Shown: positions 18,716 through 25,673 of the stretch, piece by piece
How the letters are laid out: the number at the start of each line of letters is the position of its first letter
Position numbering within the stretch: the stretch's first letter is position 1
NCBI GenBank assembly: GCA_965248135.1
Contig: CBDFIN010000012.1
Coordinates: forward strand, 1,550,001 to 1,614,000
Direction: 5' to 3'
Length of the DNA stretch: 64,000 nt
DNA from: SZUA-100 sp965248135
Lineage (GTDB): Bacteria; Pseudomonadota; Alphaproteobacteria; Rhizobiales; Rhizobiaceae
The notes under the pieces: model-generated
The model's input: the letters and a program-made list of their open reading frames with translations, nothing else
The model's database searches: none
What the model was told of the DNA's origin: nothing
Translations under genes and position numbers: made by a program

Positions 18716-18866
18716 CAGGCAGAAATATCAATTGGACATTACATCGATGGCTTTTATAATCCACGTAGAAGACATTCCGCAATCGGGTATAAATCACCGA
18801 TCGCATTCGAGGCCAATATGGCAAACATACAGTGAAAGTCCCTCCACTTTATCGGGGTAAGTCCAA

Positions 18867-19140
18867 ACTCCCGATAGATGCGGTAAACGCGCTTATGGTT
18901 CCAGCCAAAGCCCTTCACGTTACGCAAATACAGGTAGCATAAGCCAAAGCCCCACATCTTCTTGGCCTTTACCAAGGCCAGCAGATGATCGGCAATCCGT
19001 TCGTTCTCATCGCTGAGCTGGGGCTGATACCGATAGCAAGTCTCGCTGATGTTGAAGGCCCGACACGACAAGCGAATGCTTACTCTTCGATGTCGAACTG
19101 CCCATTTGGCCATCACCTTTCGTTGGGATGGCCTCACCAC
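18867..19140 (-). pseudogene. IS3-family OrfB (copy 2), truncated
   Basis: Ninety or so N-terminal residues of an IS407/IS1389-like OrfB remain: RLSCRAFNISETCYRYQ, then WGFGLCYLYLRNVKGF and NHKRVYRIYREFGL. After that the reading frame enters the terminal repeat of IS3 copy 1. The DDE catalytic domain is absent, so no activity is possible. Confidence 0.85.
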
Positions 19141-19400
19141 TTTTTTCCAAGCGCTTCCTTCAATAAATCAGCCTGCATACTCTTCTCAGCATACATTTTC
19201 TTCAGGCGTTTGTTCTCCTCCTCCAACACTTTCATACGCGAAATCAACGACGCATCCATGCCACCGAATTTGGATCGCCATTTGTAAAAGCTGGCGTTGC
19301 TCATGCCATGTTCACGGCAAAGCTCCGATACAGGAACTCCGCCTTCTGCTTGCTTCAATATGCCCATGATTTGAGCGTCGCTATACTTGGACTGTTTCAT
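19134..19400 (-). CDS. IS3-family transposase OrfA (copy 2)
   Basis: An 88-residue protein starting MKQSKYSDAQIMGILKQAEG, with the helix-turn-helix SELCREHGMSNASFYKWRS and a zipper-like tail. It is typical of IS407-group OrfA proteins. It overlaps orfB by 7 bp. The overlap contains a GGAAAAAAG run on the minus strand, the standard -1 frameshift site that would join the two products. With orfB cut, only OrfA could be made, which for IS3 elements usually acts as an inhibitor. Confidence 0.88.
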   Translation of the reverse strand: MKQSKYSDAQIMGILKQAEGGVPVSELCREHGMSNASFYKWRSKFGGMDASLISRMKVLEEENKRLKKMYAEKSMQADLLKEALGKKW

Positions 19401-19469
19401 CAGAATCTCCTCGTCCGTTACGGTAAAAGAAATTCTACTTTCAAACGCTATTAATTTTCGGGGCGATTA

Positions 19470-19717
19470 CCGTAGGGCTTCACGTACACCGGCGGGATCA
19501 GCTTGATGGTGTGGCCCAATTTACTGATCTCACGTGCCCAATGATGACTGGTGCCGCAAGCCTCAATACCAACTAAGCATGGTTCAAGGCTTTCAAAGAA
19601 CGTCAGGACTTGCGCTCTTCTCAAAGCGCGGTTGAACGCAACATTTCCATCGTCTGTGATGTCGTGAACCTGGAAAACGTTCTTAGCCAAATCAAGGCCG
19701 ATTGTTGTAACTTTCAT
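19470..19717 (-). pseudogene. IS110/IS1111-family transposase, N-terminal fragment
   Basis: The fragment starts MKVTTIGLDLAKNVFQVHD, the first DEDD-domain strand of IS110-family transposases, and continues through LVGIEACGTSHHWAREISKL to LIPPVYVKPY. IS3 copy 2 cuts it there. The rest of the RuvC-like domain and the serine-containing C-terminal domain are missing. Upstream, the element end carries GGATGGCTCCT at 19720-19730 and its inverse AGGAGCCATCC near 19781-19791. Confidence 0.85.
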
Positions 19718-20366
19718 GGGATGGCTCCTCTAAAACAGTTTCTGACAACTGCAGTATGACGCATTACGACGCCGATGGTGCAGGAGCCATCCACACCATC
19801 CGCTCTGCAGTCATTGAGGCTTGAGCGCGCGCACCCAAATTGAATGGCAGCTTTCGGAAATATTGGACGAGAATTTATGGTTACCTCCAAAGGCAGGAGT
19901 GGGCCGAAAACGACGTGACGATAATGCCGGTTTTGCCGTTATTTTTGGTCAGAATCACTTTCTCCTATTTGAGTAAACTTTACAATTTCTCACCACGTAA
20001 TTCTGGGGTTCCAAGGGGCTTCCCTTGGCAAGTTGTATGTCGTCAAACTCGCCTGATTCGCTCTGCGACCGGTGATGTTTGTGCGATCATGCAAACTTGC
20101 GTCCCGCAAAGCGGGGCTATTTCGGCTTTGCCGGTTTCGCGGCGACGGCACTTTGTGCCATGGCTTTGTTGTGAGAAAATGAACAGCGGCTATGCCGGAA
20201 ATTTGTCTGATTTGGGCTATGCCCCGTTGCCTTGAAAATCACGGAAGTCTGATTGCACAAATCGCCGCTTTGATTGGCAAGGCCGGAAGAAATACTACGC
20301 TGATAATTGACTGGAACGGAACGCCGTCCCTCGCGGTGGCTTTGCCTTTCTGCACAATCAGCTTTT
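19718..20366. other. Region without a confident gene upstream of the primase-like gene
   Basis: The first ~75 bp are the non-coding end of the IS110-type element, with an 11-bp inverted repeat. Further on are two strong hairpins, CCAAGGGGCTTCCCTTGG at 20011-20028 and CCCGCAAAGCGGG at about 20102-20114. They may be a terminator or a regulatory RNA ahead of the primase-like gene. The open frames in this stretch do not look like proteins. Confidence 0.45.
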
Positions 20367-21506
20367 ATGGAAACCAAAGAAACAGACACGGTTCGGCTCA
20401 CACCCGCGCACCTGGCCGAAATCCGCAAATCAGTGGATTGGCAGGCGATGTTTGCCGGTCTGGGCTTTGAGAAAGCCCGGAAGAAGAGCAAACTGAATGA
20501 CTGGTGGGCATTCTCACCGTTCCACGAAGAAAAGACTCCATCGTTCCACATGGGGCCGGGTGGGGTCTGGTATGACTTTTCGATTGGCGAAGGTGGGGGA
20601 GCCATTGAGCTGGTTCAAAAGATCCAAAACTGCAATTGCTATGAGGCCGGGAAGTATATTCTGGAGCAAGGTTGGGCAAAGGTCTCGGTTGATCCGTCAC
20701 CGGTCAATCAAACCCGTCACAAAACCCGGAACAGGGTGCGTAAGACGGTTGAGAAGACACCGACACAACCATCACAGCATGATCTCCCCAAGAATTCACC
20801 GATTAGACAAGACTTGATTACCCTGTGCACCGGCCATGAACTGTTGGACAGCCGGGGTATTTCTGAAGAAACCTGTGAAGCGCTTGGGATTGGGTTTCTT
20901 TCTCAGGGAAGATCTCCGCTCAAGGGGCGGATCATCTTTCAGGTGGCGGATGCCCGCAAAACCAAAAAATCCAGTGATCAGCTCACCCGCGTGATTCTTT
21001 CCCATATTGGCCGGGCGGTGAAGGAGGGTCAGGAACCCAAATACCTCTTTTATGAAGGCTTTCACAAATCATCTGAACTCTACGGCCAGGAAATCCTGTT
21101 TCTGCATGAGGATGCTGCCGATCAAATTTCTTGTTCTGGTCATATTTTGCTGAGTGAAGGCCCGTTTGATGTGGCCAAAGCCTATGAAGCCGGATTGCGC
21201 AATGTGGTGGCGGGATTTGGTGTGTCACTGTCTGAAGCCCAGGCATGGAAGTTAAAAACCATTGCCGACCATCACGGTGTGACGGGCATCACCATTATCT
21301 TTGACAGGGACAAGACGGGGATTGCTGGAGCAGAGAAAGCGGCAGACCTGCTCAAAGAGGTGGGTCTGAACCCAAATATCTTCGACTGGAATGCCCCGGT
21401 TGCCCGAACCCGGCAGGGCATCAAACACATCCCTGAGACAATCAATGATCTTGCTGATTTCAGTGTTGAACAAATCGTCTGGCTTCGCAGCCAGCAAATG
21501 CTGTGA
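20367..21506 (+). CDS. Primase-like protein with degenerate zinc finger and TOPRIM domain
   Basis: The N-terminal region WWAFSPFHEEKTPSFHM followed by GVWYDFSIGEGGGAIELVQ matches the CHC2 zinc-binding domain of DnaG-like primases. The cysteines that should bind zinc are missing: the usual C-P-F-H is S-P-F-H, and no C-x-x-C follows. A TOPRIM domain is clear later: ILLSEGPFDVAKAYEAG and, about 50 residues on, ITIIFDRDKTGIAGAEKA, with acidic metal ligands. The ATG at 20367 is preferred over a TTG at 20307. Such proteins usually belong to plasmid or phage replication. Downstream is a membrane-protein gene 12 bp away. Confidence 0.8.
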   Translation: METKETDTVRLTPAHLAEIRKSVDWQAMFAGLGFEKARKKSKLNDWWAFSPFHEEKTPSFHMGPGGVWYDFSIGEGGGAIELVQKIQNCNCYEAGKYILEQGWAKVSVDPSPVNQTRHKTRNRVRKTVEKTPTQPSQHDLPKNSPIRQDLITLCTGHELLDSRGISEETCEALGIGFLSQGRSPLKGRIIFQVADARKTKKSSDQLTRVILSHIGRAVKEGQEPKYLFYEGFHKSSELYGQEILFLHEDAADQISCSGHILLSEGPFDVAKAYEAGLRNVVAGFGVSLSEAQAWKLKTIADHHGVTGITIIFDRDKTGIAGAEKAADLLKEVGLNPNIFDWNAPVARTRQGIKHIPETINDLADFSVEQIVWLRSQQML

Positions 21507-21517
21507 AGGAGAAACCT

Positions 21518-22579
21518 ATGTCAAACCTCACCGTCAAAGGCATCACAATTCCAAATCAACTGCTGCGTGATGCGCTGTCACGGGTTCCAGGTCCTGCATT
21601 TTCCCGAAGTGAGTTTGCAGCTGCATTGAAAAATGCCGGGTTGAATCATCCGGATTTCGCCAATGCGGTTCGTTGCATCCTGCAACATCTGAAACGGCAC
21701 AAGATGATTTCGTATGATGATGTGAAAGGCCATTGGATGATCAAGACAAATGCAAGAAACCTGGGAACAGTCGCGAAAACCCAACCTTTGATGCCAGTTG
21801 GCCAAATCACCACGCTTCCAATATTGAGCAATCCTAATCATTCTGCAATTGGGCCTTCAGGATTTTTTGCAAACGTTGGATCGGGCATCCAGACATCAAT
21901 GAAACACCTGGCCTGTTTTGCCGCCGTTCTGGCATTGGTCATTATCAATGCCAGCTTTGCCTGGGAGCTGGCAGAGACTGAGATCTTTCGAATTGCGTTC
22001 GTTGCCGGTTTGATGGCCAGTGATCTGATGCGTCCACTGTTGATTGCCGTGGGACTTCGGGAATTTGACCGTTGGCACATTGGCCGTGCCTCCTTGACCC
22101 TGTTTGTCGCTCTCTCCCTGGCCCCGGTATCTGTCCTTTCCAGCACATCGGTCATTTCTGCCGCACTCTTCTTGGGATCAGAAGAAAACACCCAGATCCA
22201 ACGACGTGGTGAAACAAGGGAAGCATTGCAGGACGAACTTGACCGGTTGAAAGTCAAATCCATTGAGCAACGCAAGGAATGGAAACGTGAGTGCGCCCGT
22301 GGTGGTTGCGGCAAGATTGCTGCCAAACTTGACAAGGCCGCCAAAGCGACAGATGTGGAATCCAGGGCTATTCTACTGAAGATTGTTGCTCTGACCGAGG
22401 CAGGCAATGATGGCTCAGGCTTTATTGCCCGAACGGTCAAAACCTTTGAAGCACTGCATTTGTTCGGCAAGGGCAGAACCATGTTGATACCACTGCTCAT
22501 GGCTTTGACACTCGAAATATCCGCCCTGTTCGGCCCGGCATTATTGCTCGGGCAATACAGGATTAAGCGAAAACCATAG
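21518..22579 (+). CDS. Membrane protein of unknown function with N-terminal winged-helix-like region
   Basis: About 353 residues from ATG 21518, preceded by AAGGAGA. The first ~75 residues look like a small DNA-binding fold (LRDALSRVPGPAFSRSEFAA, then RCILQHLKRHKMISY). Three or four hydrophobic segments follow (LACFAAVLALVIINASFAW, AFVAGLMASDLMRPLLIAV, LTLFVALSLAPVSVLSS and a last one near the C-terminus), with a charged cytoplasmic or periplasmic helical domain in between. The family is not recognised. It is probably co-transcribed with the primase-like gene. A TMP-like or plasmid-encoded regulator role is possible but unproven. Confidence 0.65.
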   Translation: MSNLTVKGITIPNQLLRDALSRVPGPAFSRSEFAAALKNAGLNHPDFANAVRCILQHLKRHKMISYDDVKGHWMIKTNARNLGTVAKTQPLMPVGQITTLPILSNPNHSAIGPSGFFANVGSGIQTSMKHLACFAAVLALVIINASFAWELAETEIFRIAFVAGLMASDLMRPLLIAVGLREFDRWHIGRASLTLFVALSLAPVSVLSSTSVISAALFLGSEENTQIQRRGETREALQDELDRLKVKSIEQRKEWKRECARGGCGKIAAKLDKAAKATDVESRAILLKIVALTEAGNDGSGFIARTVKTFEALHLFGKGRTMLIPLLMALTLEISALFGPALLLGQYRIKRKP

Positions 22580-22609
22580 GGCCAGCGTGTTGCTAACCCA
22601 AGTCATGCT

Positions 22610-22927
22610 CTACGGTGTTTCAGAGTAACCGCAGTTTTCGCATTGCACTTCACCTGAGCTGTTTGTGCGAACAAGAAGCGGATCTTCGCATGCACAGTGC
22701 GGGCAGTAAAAGTTGTCGGATGGACTTTTGACGCCAATCTGATCAGCGAAATCAGTAAGGTCAGTCCAAAAATACAGCTCAAGAAAATTGTCGTGCATCT
22801 TTTTAGCGATGCTCTGCATTTCCTCGTCGCTTATTGAGGATGCATCGTAACCCTTTTCTTTCAGATCATCGCGATGGAGTGAGATAATCGGGAAAGTGCC
22901 ATCGGAAGCCGGAGTTTGTTTTGCCAT
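22610..22927 (-). CDS. Small zinc-ribbon protein of unknown function
   Basis: A 105-residue acidic protein with a C-terminal zinc ribbon: CPHCAC, then VQCENCGYSETP, giving two C-x-x-C pairs 28 residues apart. The N-terminal half (LHRDDLKEKGYDASSISDEE) contains a helical acidic motif seen in small plasmid-borne proteins. It is convergent with the membrane-protein gene and isolated on its strand. Zinc binding is likely from the cysteine pattern; the biological role is unknown. Confidence 0.6.
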   Translation of the reverse strand: MAKQTPASDGTFPIISLHRDDLKEKGYDASSISDEEMQSIAKKMHDNFLELYFWTDLTDFADQIGVKSPSDNFYCPHCACEDPLLVRTNSSGEVQCENCGYSETP

Positions 22928-23184
22928 GTTGAATTGGGGTTATGAGATCAAAGCTCGTCCCGCCAGCCTCACCCCCAGGGACATCCTGTCAAAACGGGCA
23001 AACCCGACGTCAGGAGGGGTAAACCGTTGACAGGTGATCCGGGTGTGGCAGGGTCGAGAAGCTTTGGTCCAAACTCAAATTCACAGGTCAACAATATCCA
23101 GCAAAGCTTGCTCTACCAGATTATTTGGCGATGTTGGAATTGCAAGATAATGGGCGTTGGAAATCATCCGAGTTTGATTTGCTA

Positions 23185-23213
23185 ATCGGCTCATATTCGG
23201 CTATCATTCGGCT
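23185..23213 (+). repeat. Three direct repeats at 11-bp spacing over the fic leader
   Basis: ATCGGCT at 23185, TTCGGCT at 23196 and TTCGGCT at 23207 are exactly 11 bp apart and end 3 bp before the fic start codon, where a ribosome-binding site would be. They could bind a regulator on one face of the helix and control transcription or translation of fic. No canonical Shine-Dalgarno sequence is visible there. Confidence 0.5.
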
Positions 23214-23215
23214 AC

Positions 23216-24238
23216 ATGTGGTCTCCAAAATATACTATTCGCAATCGGCTGTTACGCACCATTCGGGAGATTGGTGAGACCCTTGGTACGATCAAATCGC
23301 AACCTATTTCGGGCCAGAGACTTGCGCGGCTGGCTGATGATGCCCGTGCACTCTCTAGCTTTGCATCGACCAGCATTGAGGGCAATCCACTGCCGCTGAC
23401 GGATGTCAAACGTTTGATCAAGCAGGCACCGGGTCAAATTCGCGATACGGAACGTGAGGTGCTGAATTACAATCGGGCTTTGGAATGGGTGCAGGCAAAG
23501 GTTGGCTCAGGTAAATTTGAACTTTCCACGCAAAGCATTGAGAAGATTCAGAGCATGGTGGTCGAGGGATTGATGACAAATCCCTATGATATCGGCCATA
23601 TTCGAAAAGATGCGGTGGTCATCCGCGATCCGCGGGTGTTGGATTCCATAGTGTTCATGCCACCTGATCATGGCGATGTGGCAAAGCTCTGCGATGTACT
23701 TTTTGCATTTGTTCGGGAAAACATTAATGAGCTTGATCCTGTATTGCTCGCCGGATTGTTCCACAAGCAGATGGTGATCATTCATCCATTCATGGATGGC
23801 AATGGAAGATCAACCCGATTGATGACCAGTGCCATTCTGGGCATGGCGGGCTTGGATTTCTGGTTGATGTTTTCGTTTGAGGCCTATTACAACCGCAACG
23901 TCACCCGTTATTTCCAAATGGTAGGTGAGGCCGGTGATTATTACGACCTCAAAGGCAAAACTGATTTTTCCAACTGGCTGGAATATTTCGCAGAAGGTAT
24001 TTTGGATGAATTGAAGCGGGTGCAGAAATCCCTGCCAGAAAAACCCCTTCGGCTTACCCCTCATTTTGAAACAATCTTGCGATACATCGATCAGCATGGT
24101 TCCATCACCCAGAAAGAATATGGAGCAATCTCCAAACGCAGCTTGGCCGCCCGCAAGAAGGATTTTGCCAAATTGGCTGACATGGGACTGATCCGCAGAA
24201 TAGGCGGTGGGCGCAGTGTTCACTATGAGAAGGTGTGA
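23216..24238 (+). CDS. Fic-domain protein (class II, N-terminal inhibitory helix)
   Basis: This 340-residue protein would transfer AMP, or another nucleotide-derived group, onto a target hydroxyl. The catalytic motif HPFMDGNGRSTRLM lies near residue 185 with the essential histidine. The inhibitory motif STSIEGN near residue 48 matches (S/T)xxxE(G/N), placing it among class II Fic proteins with the autoinhibitory helix on the N-terminal side. The C-terminal ~70 residues form a winged-helix-like domain (SITQKEYGAISKRSLAARKK), typical of Fic-HTH proteins that may autoregulate. It stands alone, with no separate antitoxin gene visible. Confidence 0.92.
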   Translation: MWSPKYTIRNRLLRTIREIGETLGTIKSQPISGQRLARLADDARALSSFASTSIEGNPLPLTDVKRLIKQAPGQIRDTEREVLNYNRALEWVQAKVGSGKFELSTQSIEKIQSMVVEGLMTNPYDIGHIRKDAVVIRDPRVLDSIVFMPPDHGDVAKLCDVLFAFVRENINELDPVLLAGLFHKQMVIIHPFMDGNGRSTRLMTSAILGMAGLDFWLMFSFEAYYNRNVTRYFQMVGEAGDYYDLKGKTDFSNWLEYFAEGILDELKRVQKSLPEKPLRLTPHFETILRYIDQHGSITQKEYGAISKRSLAARKKDFAKLADMGLIRRIGGGRSVHYEKV

Positions 24239-24326
24239 TTGGAAGCAAATCGTTTTTTGATCACAGAAGCAACCACAAATGAGCGATACCCTTTCTGGAT
24301 ATCGCTTAGATGAGAGGATTGCCAAA

Positions 24327-24569
24327 TTACGCGTCAATATGCCTGGCAAGCCTTCTGGCTGATGTCTGAATCCAATTGCTTGCATGATCTGGCAATGAGG
24401 GATGTGAACCATCTGCCAAAAGACATAAGGTCTCAACAGGATTGTCAGATGCGTAAGCTATTTGGGCAACGAACTTGTCATGTAATGGTCGAGACCCTGA
24501 TGACAATTCATAAAGCAGACTTGTTTGCAGTGAGAGAATTTTTTCGGTTTCGGTATTGTGATTTTTCAT
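24327..24569 (-). CDS. Hypothetical 80-residue protein downstream of the methyltransferase
   Basis: The reading from the ATG at 24569 starts MKNHNTETEKILSLQTSL and ends LARHIDA. It is 38 bp downstream of the methyltransferase stop and co-directional, so it may be the second gene of that unit. It contains a helical stretch and no signal peptide, membrane segment or recognisable motif. An upstream extension exists but would overlap the methyltransferase gene. It could be chance coding. Confidence 0.4.
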   Translation of the reverse strand: MKNHNTETEKILSLQTSLLYELSSGSRPLHDKFVAQIAYASDNPVETLCLLADGSHPSLPDHASNWIQTSARRLARHIDA

Positions 24570-24607
24570 AATTGGAAAATGATAAGAAATAGAATGTGAG
24601 AACCGGC

Positions 24608-25219
24608 TTAATGCCGGTTCTGAAACTGTCTGGTTGAAAGCCACCAGAACTTTGGAGCGCCTTTGTGCTCTGGCTTCCAGACAGCCCAGTAATATTGCTG
24701 CCGGGCAATTCGGGCATGTTTGGAGGTTGGTTTGCCTTCTGGCCAGCAAGTCAGCTCATCGAGAGCGTATATCACTGCTGGTGGAGTCTTGGTGAATTTG
24801 GGCATTCGATCAGGATTGCACAATGATCGCAGGTTCAACAACATTGCCACCGAACCACCGGTTTTACGGCAGTGGATGAGTGCCTTGCGGACAAAGGCAT
24901 CGCCAAGCCCATGGGTGCCATAGGGCGGGTTGGTGACGATGTGCTTGGCAAGCGGAATGTCAGATGTGAGGAAATTCTGCCCACCTTTGCCGTAACCCCG
25001 GTCGATCAGATCAGTTGAGATGACACGATATCCAGAGGCTTCAAGTTCGCAGGAGATGGCGCCATCACCGCAGGCCGGTTCCCAGATATCGCCGTCAAAT
25101 GTTTCAACGGAAAGCAAAGCACGGGTTGCTTCGGGTGGTGTTGGATAGAACTCAAAGGGTGCACGTCCTTTCCGCACAAAGCGGCTTGGTTTTTGAGGCC
25201 GGTCTAAAATAGTGTTCAT
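24608..25219 (-). CDS. DNA adenine-type methyltransferase (phage/plasmid class)
   Basis: About 203 residues from the ATG at 25219. It shows the SAM-binding motif I in WEPACGDGAISCELEASGY and the catalytic motif IV NPPYG in HIVTNPPYGTHGLG, plus the frequent opening EFYPTPPEATRALLS. No target-recognition domain is recognisable and no restriction endonuclease gene is adjacent. It is therefore more likely an orphan methyltransferase of a plasmid or phage than half of a restriction system. An in-frame extension to 25435 has unlikely composition and was not used. Confidence 0.85.
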   Translation of the reverse strand: MNTILDRPQKPSRFVRKGRAPFEFYPTPPEATRALLSVETFDGDIWEPACGDGAISCELEASGYRVISTDLIDRGYGKGGQNFLTSDIPLAKHIVTNPPYGTHGLGDAFVRKALIHCRKTGGSVAMLLNLRSLCNPDRMPKFTKTPPAVIYALDELTCWPEGKPTSKHARIARQQYYWAVWKPEHKGAPKFWWLSTRQFQNRH

Positions 25220-25673
25220 GGTTTTTGGATTAAGAAATATTGAACACCTTCGGATTGGCCTGCCGCTACAGCGGAGATGTCCAGCAGAAATCCCTGAAAA
25301 GGGTTCAAATGCTTTACTTCGAAGCGCGGCAGGTATTGTCCGGATGGTGTAGATTTCTGTCACCAAGAGCCAATGAACCTTTCGAGCGGCTGGAAACCAG
25401 ATCACGACCATTTGTGCAAAGATCGACGGCCACATTCGAGGTGATACACTTCAGTCAAATAAAATCCATTTCATGACTGAAAAAACTGGCGATATCGAGA
25501 ATGCCCCCGAGCTTGATGAGCAGAACATCAGGATTCGTGATCTCAATGATGATCTGAGACGTAGCTTTTCCGGCGGGCAGATCATACTCACCGCAGGCAT
25601 TGATAATCTGTCACAGAATATCCAGGCACGGGTATTCAAAGCCATTCGAGAATTTGACGATTTCTCAGAAGAC

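Larger units (their letters stand above)
16548..18835 (+). pseudogene. IS3-family transposase OrfB, split by an IS1202-like insertion
   Basis: The 5' part encodes an rve/DDE integrase domain: the aspartates in WGVDISYVW and HHSDRGSQYCSDDY are visible, and the glutamate in NCYDNAMVETVFKTIKSE. The frame is interrupted at codon RKQAEIS (near 17310). It resumes after the inserted element at 18716 with QAEISIGHYIDGFYNPRRRH and ends at the TGA at 18833-18835. Removing the insert and one copy of the 16-18 bp target duplication restores a normal OrfB, so this element was active before the insertion. Confidence 0.9.
16200..18866 (+). mobile_element. IS3-family element (copy 1), interrupted by an IS1202-like element
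   Basis: Terminal inverted repeats are clear. The left end reads TTGGACTTACCCTGAAAAAG at 16200. The right end at 18866, read on the minus strand, begins TTGGACTTACCCCGATAAAG; both continue into GTGGAGGG. The element carries orfA and orfB on the plus strand. Without the later insertion it would be about 1.25 kb. Its right end abuts a truncated second IS3 element and its left end abuts the racemase gene region. No 3-4 bp target duplication is visible, so a deletion or recombination removed one flank. Confidence 0.88.
18867..19469 (-). mobile_element. IS3-family element (copy 2), 3' part lost
   Basis: This second, different IS3-family element lies on the minus strand. Its orfA is complete but its orfB is cut off where the right end of IS3 copy 1 begins. 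The surviving terminal sequence at 19459-19469 reads, on the minus strand, TAATCGCCCCG and lies inside an IS110-type transposase gene. The other end is missing from the window, so part of this element was deleted after copy 1 inserted. Confidence 0.8.

Noticed and set aside
19718..19850. A functional IS110-type bridge RNA upstream of the transposase fragment
   Set aside because: Only one element end survives and IS1111-like members keep that RNA at the other side; the inverted repeat alone is not enough evidence.
19840..20235. A 131-residue plus-strand open frame before the primase-like gene
   Set aside because: It crosses two strong hairpins, has no ribosome site and a composition unlike a protein.
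25241..25435. An N-terminal extension of the DNA methyltransferase to 25435
   Set aside because: The extra 72 residues have no similarity to methyltransferases and the family-typical start is the ATG at 25219.
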